DNA from: Faecalibacillus faecis
GTDB lineage: Bacteria > Bacillota_I > Bacilli_A > Erysipelotrichales > Coprobacillaceae
Assembly (NCBI RefSeq): GCF_003024675.1
Contig: NZ_PYLP01000019.1
Span: 1 to 32,863 of the forward strand
Reading direction: 5' to 3'
Length of the DNA: 32,863 nucleotides
The translations under genes and the position numbers were made by a program. The notes under the pieces were generated by a model that saw nothing but the letters and a program-made list of their open reading frames with translations, had not been told where the DNA came from and searched no databases. Positions 23,868 to 31,522 of this stretch are shown piece by piece (position 1 is the stretch's first letter; every line of letters starts with the position of its first letter).

Positions 23868-25658
23868 ATGAAAAAAAGAGTTGCAGATATTATTATTGAA
23901 ACTTTGGTTGAATTAGGTGTAAAGGATTGTTTTAGTGTTGTTGGAGGAGGATCTATGCATCTTGATAATGCACTAGGTTTAAATGACGATATGAATGTTG
24001 TTTTTCATCATCATGAACAAGCTTGTGCAATGGCAGCGGAAGGGTATGCAAAAACTTCTGGAAATATTGCAGCTGTTTGTGTAACAAGTGGACCTGGTGC
24101 AACAAATACACTTACTGGAGTAATGGGCGCTTGGGTTGACAGTGTTCCAATGTTTGTTATGTCGGGACAAATAAGATATGAAGTTTCGGTTGCTAAGACT
24201 GGATTACCACTTAGATTTAGGGGAAATCAAGAATTTGATATTATTGGGTCAGTTAAAAACATGACAAAATATGCAAAGATGGTTACTGATCCATTATCAA
24301 TAAAAAACGAAATAAATAAGGCGGTTAAAACAGCTATTTCAGGAAGAAGAGGTCCTGTCTGGTTAGATATTCCTTTAGATATTCAAAATGCGATGGTAAA
24401 TGAAGAAGATTTATATCCTGTTGAAGAAATAAAAGAAGAACCAACAATTAAAGAAGAAGAATTTAATAATTTAATTGAAATGATTAGTAATGCTAAAAGA
24501 CCAGTAATTATCGGTGGTAATGGAATTGCTAACAGTGGAAATCTTGGGTTATTTAGAGAATTTGCTAAAAAACTTGGTATCCCTGTTGTAGCTTCAGCAA
24601 TTGCTGCGGATGTATTATATGACGATTATGATTTATACTATGGTATTTCTGGTTTTATTGGCCCAAGAACAGGTAACTTTATTCTACAAAATGCTGATTT
24701 TATTCTTACTCTAGGTACAAGCTTAGGATTCAAAACTACAGGATATACACAAGAAAAATTTGCTGTTAATGCTAAAATTGTAATGGTAGATTGTGATGAG
24801 TATGAAGTAAGAAAACCAGGAGTCAGAGTTGATTATTTTATTCATTCTGAATTAAAAAATTTCTTTAACTATTGTTTACCAAAAATTAAACATGTTAATG
24901 TACCTAATGAGTGGATAGATTATTGTAATAAATTAAAAAATAGATTTACACCTTTTGAAGCAACAGAAGGTTTAAGTGCAGATGACAGAGTCTGTTCATA
25001 TATGTTCTGGAAAAAATTTGAAGAACATGAACCAGATGATAGCATTGCAGCGCTTGGAAATAATACGGGTATAAGTTCTAAATTACAAATTGGTATTAAA
25101 CATGAAAATTCACGTGTAATTGCAAATAATAACTGTGGTTCAATGGGATATGATTTACCAGCAGCAATAGGATCAGCTGTAGCAAGTAAAAAAGAAGTAA
25201 TTTGTGTTACAGGTGATGGAAGTATTATGATGAACTTGCAAGAGCTTCAAACAATTAAACATTATAATTTACCTGTAAAAGTTGTGATTTTTTCTAATGA
25301 TGGATACAATGCTTTTAGACAAACATGTAAAAACTTCTTTAATGGATTTAACGTAGGGTGTGATGCGGAAAGTGGAGTAAGTTTCCCTTCATTTGAAAAA
25401 GTAGCTGATACATTTGGATATGGATATAAATGTTGTCATTCAAATGGCGAACTAGACGAATGTTTAGATTGGTTATTCAGTCAAGAAGGTCAAGTTATCT
25501 TAGAAGTGGAACAACGCTTAGATGATCCAATCACTCCAAAAGTAATGTCAAGAATTAATGATAAAGGTGAATTTGTAACACCTTCTATCGAAGATATGTA
25601 TCCTTTTATTGATGAAGAAGAATATAAATCATTAATGATAGGTGATATTAATGGATAA
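23868..25658 (+). CDS. Thiamine-diphosphate enzyme, acetolactate-synthase-like, probably sugar-modifying
   Basis: All three domains of the acetohydroxyacid synthase/pyruvate decarboxylase superfamily are present. The N-terminal Pyr domain has the catalytic glutamate in HHHEQACAMAAEGYA (Glu ~50), then SGPGATNTLTGV near 83. The central domain has RPVIIGGNGI near 210 and ADFILTLGTSLGF near 275. The C-terminal PP domain has NCGSMGYDLPAAIG near 424 and the GDG...N ThDP-binding motif (GDGSIMMNLQEL near 449). The 596-residue length is normal for the large-subunit type, and no small regulatory subunit follows. In this setting, near rfbF/rfbG and an SDR, the best analogue is YerE, which adds a two-carbon acetyl unit from pyruvate to a CDP-4-keto deoxysugar. 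Ordinary branched-chain amino-acid synthesis is unlikely here. Substrate is inferred. Confidence 0.85.
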   Translation: MKKRVADIIIETLVELGVKDCFSVVGGGSMHLDNALGLNDDMNVVFHHHEQACAMAAEGYAKTSGNIAAVCVTSGPGATNTLTGVMGAWVDSVPMFVMSGQIRYEVSVAKTGLPLRFRGNQEFDIIGSVKNMTKYAKMVTDPLSIKNEINKAVKTAISGRRGPVWLDIPLDIQNAMVNEEDLYPVEEIKEEPTIKEEEFNNLIEMISNAKRPVIIGGNGIANSGNLGLFREFAKKLGIPVVASAIAADVLYDDYDLYYGISGFIGPRTGNFILQNADFILTLGTSLGFKTTGYTQEKFAVNAKIVMVDCDEYEVRKPGVRVDYFIHSELKNFFNYCLPKIKHVNVPNEWIDYCNKLKNRFTPFEATEGLSADDRVCSYMFWKKFEEHEPDDSIAALGNNTGISSKLQIGIKHENSRVIANNNCGSMGYDLPAAIGSAVASKKEVICVTGDGSIMMNLQELQTIKHYNLPVKVVIFSNDGYNAFRQTCKNFFNGFNVGCDAESGVSFPSFEKVADTFGYGYKCCHSNGELDECLDWLFSQEGQVILEVEQRLDDPITPKVMSRINDKGEFVTPSIEDMYPFIDEEEYKSLMIGDING

Positions 25659-26487
25659 AGAAAAAATTCATATTTTTAATGGTGCAACTCTTTATTCTTA
25701 TATTATAAAACCATCATATCAATTAAAAAGAAATACTGATAAATGGAATAATGATTTAAATCCAGCAGTATTAATTTTACCAGGTGGTGGATATAAAAGA
25801 ATTGAAGATTGTGAAAACTCGCCAGTTGTTTTTTCTTTTTTAAATGCAGGATATTCATGTTTTGTTTTAGAATATTCATGTAATGATGATTCTAAGTATC
25901 CTAACCCAATTTTAGAAGGATTTGAGTCTCTAAAATACATTAGAAAAAATGCAAACAATTTTAAAATAGATTCAAATAAAATTATTTGTTGTGGCTTTTC
26001 TGCTGGTGGACATCTTGCATCATTACTTGGTTGTAAAAATATAGCTGAATATTTAGGATATAATTATGAAAGTGTTAAATTAAATGCTACAATATTAGGA
26101 TATCCTCTTATTGATATGAAAACATATTATGAAAATCATCCTAATAAGTTTGGGAAATTTGGATTAATGGTATCTGATATGGATATTATTGATTGTATAA
26201 ATCCAACACTGTATGTTGATGGTAATTATCCGCCAGCATTTATATGGAATACACAAGAAGATGATTTAGTAGATTGTGAACAATCGATTGAATTTGTAAA
26301 AAAAATAGTAGAAGTTAAGGGAATTGTTGAATATCATATGTTTACATATGGCGTACATGGGTTATCTTTAAATAACATATTAACTAATAAAGGTAACATA
26401 TTAAATAACCATATGAAATCTCCAAATGTTTCAAAATGGTTTGAAATGGCTATTGAATGGTTAAATAGGGTTTTAGAGGTAAAATAA
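25651..26487 (+). CDS. Alpha/beta-hydrolase, carbohydrate-esterase-like
   Basis: A cytoplasmic serine hydrolase of about 278 residues with no signal peptide. The oxyanion-hole region is LPGGGYKRIEDCE (near 45), the nucleophile elbow CCGFSAGGHLA has Ser ~117, an acid is expected near NTQEDDLVDCEQS (about 203), and the histidine is in YGVHGLSLN near 232. The pattern is that of acetyl-xylan-esterase/BD-FAE-type hydrolases. Within a polysaccharide cluster it may remove an acyl group from an intermediate or hydrolyse a side-chain ester, and a link to the ThDP enzyme just before it is possible. I chose ATG 25651 behind GGTGAT (25641-25646), the same spacing as at 23023. GTG 25642 is the alternative. 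It overlaps the previous gene by eight bases. Confidence 0.8.
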   Translation: MDKEKIHIFNGATLYSYIIKPSYQLKRNTDKWNNDLNPAVLILPGGGYKRIEDCENSPVVFSFLNAGYSCFVLEYSCNDDSKYPNPILEGFESLKYIRKNANNFKIDSNKIICCGFSAGGHLASLLGCKNIAEYLGYNYESVKLNATILGYPLIDMKTYYENHPNKFGKFGLMVSDMDIIDCINPTLYVDGNYPPAFIWNTQEDDLVDCEQSIEFVKKIVEVKGIVEYHMFTYGVHGLSLNNILTNKGNILNNHMKSPNVSKWFEMAIEWLNRVLEVK

Positions 26488-27764
26488 TGAGAAGCTTTGT
26501 ATTAGGAAAAAAAGAAAATATAAAGAAAGATAGCTATATTTGGAATACAATTGGCGGATTGATAAATGCATTTCAATCCGTCATAATTCTTATGGTTTTA
26601 ACTAGATCGTTAGATATGGAATATGCTGGTATTTTTACTATTGCATGGGCTATTGCTAACCTTGTTATTACTATAGGAAAATATGGTGTAAGAAATTATC
26701 AAGTAACAGATGTAAATGAAAAATATAGTTTTAATGATTATTTTTCAAATAGAGTAATTGTTAGTATATTGATGATTATTTTTACATGTATTTATGTTTG
26801 TTTTTTGAGTATTAGTAATCAATATGCATTTGATAAAACAGTTATAGTTTTTTTAATGTGTTATTTAAAATTAATTGATTCTGTTGAAGATGTTTTTCAT
26901 GGGATGTATCAGCAACATGAAAGATTAGATGTTGCAAGTAAATGTATGTCTATTAGACTCATTTTATCGACAGTTTGCTTATGCGTGTGTTCGATTATAT
27001 TTAAAGATTTGCTTATATCGTCTATTATTACATGTGTATTTTCAACTCTTATTTTTGTTTATTTATTAAAAATTACATATTCAATATTTAATCTTCCTAA
27101 AATTCAATTTGATTTTTTTAATGCTAAAAGAATTTTAAAAGATTGTTTTCCAATTTTTGCTGGTTCATTTTTGTCTTTTTATATATTAAATGCACCAAAA
27201 TATGCTATTGATGCCTTATTAAGTTCTGAATTACAAGCATATTATGGTTTTATTTCAATGCCTGTTTTTGTAATAGGATTGTTAAACAACTTTGTATTTC
27301 AACCTATTTTAACAACTGTTGCCAATTGCTATGAAACAAAGAATAAAGATCAATTTTTTCAGCTAATTAAAAGACAGATAGTTGTTATATTAATTATAAC
27401 TATTGTGGCTTTAATTGGATCGTATGTATTAGGAATACCGGTATTATCAATTTTATATAATTGTGATTTATCAAATTATAAGGTTGACTTATTGATTTTA
27501 ATGCTAGGAGGAGGAATTCTAGCGTATGTTGGTTTTTTAACGACAATTATTACTTTAATGAGAAATCAAAATATTATTTTAATAGGTTATGTAATTGGTG
27601 GCGTATTAGCAATTGTTTTATCTCAATTAGTTGTTAGTTTATATGGTTTAAGAGGTGCATCAATACTTTACTTATTATTAATAAGTGTTCTAGCAGTTTT
27701 TTTCAGTATAGCTTTTTATTTCAATTTAAAGATATGGAAAGAAGGTATTACTAATGAAGGATAA
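26487..27764 (+). CDS. Wzx-like oligosaccharide flippase 2
   Basis: A membrane protein of 425 residues with about 12 helices of the MVF/PST type. The N-terminus YIWNTIGGLINAFQSVIILMVLTRSLDM is the characteristic first helix, with NTIGG/LTR spacing. AGIFTIAWAIANLVITIGKYGVRNYQVTD near 48-76 fits the oligosaccharide flippases related to those for teichoic-acid- or capsule-like units. It starts in a TAATG overlap with the hydrolase gene and ends overlapping neuD by 11 bases. It is clearly different from the flippase at 11191, so either two products are exported or the cluster was assembled from two parts. Confidence 0.82.
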   Translation: MRSFVLGKKENIKKDSYIWNTIGGLINAFQSVIILMVLTRSLDMEYAGIFTIAWAIANLVITIGKYGVRNYQVTDVNEKYSFNDYFSNRVIVSILMIIFTCIYVCFLSISNQYAFDKTVIVFLMCYLKLIDSVEDVFHGMYQQHERLDVASKCMSIRLILSTVCLCVCSIIFKDLLISSIITCVFSTLIFVYLLKITYSIFNLPKIQFDFFNAKRILKDCFPIFAGSFLSFYILNAPKYAIDALLSSELQAYYGFISMPVFVIGLLNNFVFQPILTTVANCYETKNKDQFFQLIKRQIVVILIITIVALIGSYVLGIPVLSILYNCDLSNYKVDLLILMLGGGILAYVGFLTTIITLMRNQNIILIGYVIGGVLAIVLSQLVVSLYGLRGASILYLLLISVLAVFFSIAFYFNLKIWKEGITNEG

Positions 27765-28380
27765 ATTAGTTTTAATAGGTGCAGGTGGTTATTGCAGAGG
27801 TGTTTTGGATTCGTTATTACTTTTGGATTCTTATGAAATTGTAGGAATAACAGATCCAGCCACACCAATAGGAACAGATGTTTATGGAATTTCTGTATTA
27901 GGTACAGATGATATTCTTCCAAAGTTATTTGAATCAGGTGTAAAGAAAGCTCATATTACAGTAGGTAGTGTTGGAAATTGTTCACTTAGAAAAAAATTAG
28001 TTGAAATGGCTGAAAACATTGGATTTGAACTTGTAACTATTATTGACCCTAATGCTGTTTTAGCTAAAGATGTAAGATTGGGAAAAATGGCTTATATTGG
28101 AAAAAGTGCTACAATAAATTCTGATGTTGAAATTGGAAATTATTGTATTATTAATACTGGAAGTATTATTGAACATGGATGCAGGATTGGAAATTTTGTT
28201 CATGTAGCACCTGGAAGTGTTCTTGTTGGTGATATTCATGTTGGAAATGAAAGTCATTTTGGTTTAAATTGTTCGGTTTTACAAGGATTGACTATTGGGA
28301 ATCGTGTAATTGTGGGAGCAGGAAGTACGGTTCTTAGAAATGTAAATGACGGAGAAACGGTTGTAGGCATAGTAAAATAG
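27754..28380 (+). CDS. neuD: NeuD/PglD-type sugar O- or N-acetyltransferase
   Basis: The N-terminal nucleotide-sugar-binding domain starts DKLVLIGAGGYCRGVLDSLL. From about residue 100 the left-handed beta-helix follows, with regular hexapeptide repeats (LGKMAYIG, SDVEIGNYCIINTGSIIEHGCRIGNF, VGDIHVGNESHFG, LTIGNRVIVGAG). The histidine in EHGCRIG is the expected catalytic base. The 208-residue length is normal, in contrast to the broken relative at 3132-3648. Beside neuC and neuB it would be called NeuD, an acetyltransferase (or helper) of sialic-acid synthesis. It might also serve the pathway whose own acetyltransferase is broken. It is translationally coupled to the flippase gene by an 11-base overlap. 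Confidence 0.85.
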   Translation: MKDKLVLIGAGGYCRGVLDSLLLLDSYEIVGITDPATPIGTDVYGISVLGTDDILPKLFESGVKKAHITVGSVGNCSLRKKLVEMAENIGFELVTIIDPNAVLAKDVRLGKMAYIGKSATINSDVEIGNYCIINTGSIIEHGCRIGNFVHVAPGSVLVGDIHVGNESHFGLNCSVLQGLTIGNRVIVGAGSTVLRNVNDGETVVGIVK

Positions 28381-28392
28381 AAAGGAGCTTGT

Positions 28393-29571
28393 ATGAAAAA
28401 AATAAGTGTTTTAACAGGAACAAGAGCAGAATATCATTTAATGTATCCTGTTTTAAAAAAGATAGTAGAACATCCTGATCTAGAGTTAGATTTAATTGTC
28501 ACAGGTGCTCATTTAAGTGCCAAGTATGGTAACACATATCAAGCAATTGAAAAAGATGGAATTCCAATTAGTATTAAACTTCCTATTTTGAAAGATGATG
28601 AGGAAATCGTTGATATGGATAGGGCTATTGCTGAATGTATGTTAGGATGTAGTAAACATTTTAAAGATGTTAAACCTGATTTATTATTGGTATTAGGAGA
28701 TCGCTACGAATTATTTGGTGCGGTTATTCCTGCTATTAATCAACATATACCAATTGCACATATTCATGGTGGTGAAACTACAGAAGGCGCTATCGATGAA
28801 GCTGTTCGTCATTCTGTTACAAAATGTAGTTATTTACACTTTACATGTTGTGAACCATATCGAAAAAGAGTAATTCAATTAGGTGAATCACCCGATAGAG
28901 TGTTTAATGTAGGTGGATTAGGTGTAGAAAATATATTAACGCAATCTTTAATGACACAAGAAGATTTGGAAAAAAATTTATCATTTCCTTTAAATAATTA
29001 TTCATTAGTAACATTTCATCCAGTAACTTTAGAAGAAGGTACTGCAGTTCAACAAGTAAAAGAAATGTTGGATGCTTTTTTAGAAGTAGAAGATATGAAT
29101 TTTATTATTACAAAGGCAAATGCTGATGCTGGTGGAAATAAAATTAATGAAGTAATAGATCAATATGCTGAAAAGTATCCACAAAAGTTTTATACTGAAT
29201 TTAGCTTAGGAATGGTGAGATACTTAAGTGCTATGAAATATGCACATCTAGTTATTGGAAATTCATCAAGTGGTATTTTAGAAGCTCCATCTTTTAGAGT
29301 TCCTACTATTAATATTGGAGACCGACAAAAAGGTAGAATCAAATGTGAGAGTATTATTGATTGCAATCCAAATAAAAAAGCTATACTTGATGCCATTTCT
29401 AAAGGCTTAAGTTCTTCGTTTAGGGATTCTATAAAAACAATGGAAAGTCCATATGGAAATGGAACCACAAGCCAACAAATTATAGATATCATTAATAAAT
29501 ATTTAGAAAATGGAATTGACTTAAAAAAGAAATTTTATGATATAGAATTTAATTTGAAAGGGGAAAAATAG
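28393..29571 (+). CDS. neuC: Hydrolysing UDP-GlcNAc 2-epimerase (NeuC family)
   Basis: It converts UDP-GlcNAc (or a 2,4-diacetamido relative, in the LegG case) to the corresponding mannosamine-type sugar with release of UDP. Motifs in order: ISVLTGTRAEYHLMYPVL at the start, VTGAHLSAKYGNTY near 36, DLLLVLGDRYELFGAVIPA near 96, HIHGGETTEGAIDEAVRHS near 121, and GNSSSGILEAPSFRVPTINIGDRQKGR near 295. The 392-residue length is right for NeuC/LegG, and the hydrolysing group is separated from WecB by these motifs. Without a LegC-type aminotransferase in the window I favour NeuC. Ribosome site AAAGGAG; 12 bases after neuD. Confidence 0.92.
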   Translation: MKKISVLTGTRAEYHLMYPVLKKIVEHPDLELDLIVTGAHLSAKYGNTYQAIEKDGIPISIKLPILKDDEEIVDMDRAIAECMLGCSKHFKDVKPDLLLVLGDRYELFGAVIPAINQHIPIAHIHGGETTEGAIDEAVRHSVTKCSYLHFTCCEPYRKRVIQLGESPDRVFNVGGLGVENILTQSLMTQEDLEKNLSFPLNNYSLVTFHPVTLEEGTAVQQVKEMLDAFLEVEDMNFIITKANADAGGNKINEVIDQYAEKYPQKFYTEFSLGMVRYLSAMKYAHLVIGNSSSGILEAPSFRVPTINIGDRQKGRIKCESIIDCNPNKKAILDAISKGLSSSFRDSIKTMESPYGNGTTSQQIIDIINKYLENGIDLKKKFYDIEFNLKGEK

Positions 29572-29573
29572 AA

Positions 29574-30608
29574 ATGTCACATGTATATATTGTTGCTGAA
29601 ATTGGGTGTAACCATAATGGAAATGTTGATTTAGCTTATAAAATGGTTGATAAAGCTAAGGAATGTGGTGTTGATGCTGTAAAATTCCAAACATTTAATT
29701 CATCGTTATTAATTTCAAAATATGCACCTAAAGCAGAATACCAAATTAAAAATACAGGTAATCAAGAAAGTCAATTAGAAATGACAAGAAAATTAGAGTT
29801 ATCTCATGATGATTACATGAATTTAAGAAAATATGCTCAAGATTTAGGTTTAGATGTTTTTTCTACAGCATTTGATGATGAATCAATCGATTTTTTATAT
29901 TCAATCAAACAAAACGTTTGGAAAATACCTTCTGGAGAAGTAACAAATTTACCATATTTAAGAAAAATAGCACAACTAGAAATTGAAAATAAAAAAATAA
30001 TTTTATCAACTGGTATGGCTACGATTGATGAAATTAATAATGCTTTATCTATTTTAAACGCAGGAACTCCTGCAGAAATTATTATTTTACATTGCAATAC
30101 AGAATATCCAACGGAAGATATTGATGTAAATGTATCTGCAATTAGTGATTTACATAAATCATTTCCTAATTATAAAATAGGTTTTTCAGATCATTCAAGA
30201 GGATTTGTTGCACCTATTCTAGCATTGGCATATGATATTTGCTTTATTGAAAAACATTTTACTTTAGATTGTAATATGGAAGGACCAGATCATAAAGCTT
30301 CTATTATGCCAGATGATTTAAAAGTACTATGTGAATCTGTTAGAAGGGCTGAAGTTATTATAGGTGATGGTAAAAAAAGAGTAACAGATTCAGAAAGAAA
30401 AAATAAAAAAATTGCAAGAAAGTCTATCGTTGCAAAAAAACAAATCAAAAAAGGTGATATATTCACTGAAGAAAATATCACATGTAAAAGACCTGGAAAT
30501 GGAATTAGCCCAATGAAATGGGACGATATCTTAGGAAAAGTTTCATCGAAAGATTTTGAGGAAGATCAATTAATTGAATGTGAAGGATTTGAATGGGAAG
30601 ATAAGTAG
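29574..30608 (+). CDS. neuB: N-acetylneuraminate (nonulosonate) synthase
   Basis: It condenses a mannosamine-type sugar with phosphoenolpyruvate to give a nine-carbon acid. The TIM-barrel domain shows AEIGCNHNGNVDLAYKMV near 8, AVKFQTF near 36, MTRKLELS near 69, KIPSGEVTNLPYL near 116, STGMATIDEI near 140, LHCNTEYPTEDIDVN near 172, GFSDHSRG near 202 and FIEKHFTLD near 225. A C-terminal SAF (antifreeze-like) domain runs from about 283 (RKSIVAKKQIKKGDIF, RPGNGISP). The 344-residue length is standard. The NQESQLEM segment occurs in both NeuB and LegI, so product (Neu5Ac or legionaminate) cannot be fixed. No CMP-nonulosonate synthetase is in the window. Its TAG is followed immediately, in the same frame, by galU. 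Confidence 0.93.
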   Translation: MSHVYIVAEIGCNHNGNVDLAYKMVDKAKECGVDAVKFQTFNSSLLISKYAPKAEYQIKNTGNQESQLEMTRKLELSHDDYMNLRKYAQDLGLDVFSTAFDDESIDFLYSIKQNVWKIPSGEVTNLPYLRKIAQLEIENKKIILSTGMATIDEINNALSILNAGTPAEIIILHCNTEYPTEDIDVNVSAISDLHKSFPNYKIGFSDHSRGFVAPILALAYDICFIEKHFTLDCNMEGPDHKASIMPDDLKVLCESVRRAEVIIGDGKKRVTDSERKNKKIARKSIVAKKQIKKGDIFTEENITCKRPGNGISPMKWDDILGKVSSKDFEEDQLIECEGFEWEDK

Positions 30609-31505
30609 ATCTCGCAAAAGAAAGTAAGAAAAGCAATTATACCAGCAGCAGGATTAGGAACACGATTTTTACCAGCAACAAAGGCAATTGCTAAAGAAAT
30701 GTTGCCAATCGTAGATATTCCAACAATTCAATACATTATCCAAGAAGCAGTAGATAGTGGAATTGAAGAAATCTTAATTATTACAAATAGTAATAAACAT
30801 GCTATGGAAAACCATTTTGATAAAAACTATGAACTTGAAGAAAGATTAAAAGAATCAGGAAAACTTGAACAAGTAAAAATGATTCAAGATATTGCAGATA
30901 TGGCCAATATCTACTATATTAGACAAAAAGAACCAAAAGGATTAGGACATGCAGTCTTATGTGCTAAATCATTTATTGGAGATGAACCTTTTGCAGTCTT
31001 ATTAGGAGATGATGTGGTTGTCAATAAAGAAGGCAAACCAGCATTGAAACAATTAATTGAACAATATGAACAAACATCAGCTTCTGTTGTAGGAGTACAA
31101 ACAGTAGCGAAAAAAGATGTTAGTAAATATGGAATTGTTGAACCATCAAAATCACATCCAGCCAAAGGAAGACTTGTTAAATTAACAGATATGGTAGAAA
31201 AACCAGCACCAGAAAAAGCACCAAGTCAAATGGCGGTATTAGGAAGATATGTACTGACTCCAGAAATCTTTGAATTATTAGAAACACAAGGAAAAGGAGC
31301 AGGGGGAGAAATCCAATTAACAGACGCTATTAAAAGATTGTTAGATAGACAAGCAGTGTATGCTTATGATTTCGAAGGAAAGAGATATGATGTGGGAGAT
31401 AAATTTGGATTTATCAAAGCAACTATTGATTTTGCTTTAAATCGAGAAGACTTACATGATCAAGTAAATGATTATATTCATACATTAGTTGAAAAAGATA
31501 AATGA
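30609..31505 (+). CDS. galU: UTP-glucose-1-phosphate uridylyltransferase with apparent non-ATG start
   Basis: It makes UDP-glucose, precursor of UDP-galactose and other donors. The catalytic loop is AIIPAAGLGTRFLPATKAIAKEMLPIVD, of which only the last part lies after the first ATG (30699). A start there would remove the essential GLGTRF nucleotide-binding motif, so translation must begin upstream. The frame is open only back to the neuB TAG (30606-30608). Its first codons read ATC TCG CAA AAG AAA GTA, equivalent to the usual M-S-Q-K-K-V start with ATC in place of ATG. No ATG, GTG or TTG lies between. GGGAAG (30595-30600) is well spaced for ATC 30609. Later motifs (GLGHAVLC, LLGDDVV, KYGIVEPS, GRYVLTPEIF, DVGDKFGF) are normal and total length ~298 is typical. 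Alternatives are stop readthrough, translational reinitiation or a sequencing error. Confidence 0.88.
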   Translation: MSQKKVRKAIIPAAGLGTRFLPATKAIAKEMLPIVDIPTIQYIIQEAVDSGIEEILIITNSNKHAMENHFDKNYELEERLKESGKLEQVKMIQDIADMANIYYIRQKEPKGLGHAVLCAKSFIGDEPFAVLLGDDVVVNKEGKPALKQLIEQYEQTSASVVGVQTVAKKDVSKYGIVEPSKSHPAKGRLVKLTDMVEKPAPEKAPSQMAVLGRYVLTPEIFELLETQGKGAGGEIQLTDAIKRLLDRQAVYAYDFEGKRYDVGDKFGFIKATIDFALNREDLHDQVNDYIHTLVEKDK

Positions 31506-31522
31506 TTTAAGGGGTTGTTAAT

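Noticed and set aside
23868-25658. Housekeeping acetolactate synthase (ilvB) for branched-chain amino acids
   Set aside because: No ilvN, ilvC or other ilv/leu gene is nearby, and the gene sits between nucleotide-sugar and polysaccharide genes in an overlapping operon.
30699-31505. galU starting at the first in-frame ATG
   Set aside because: This start would delete the nucleotide-binding GLGTRF loop that is clearly encoded just upstream in the same frame.
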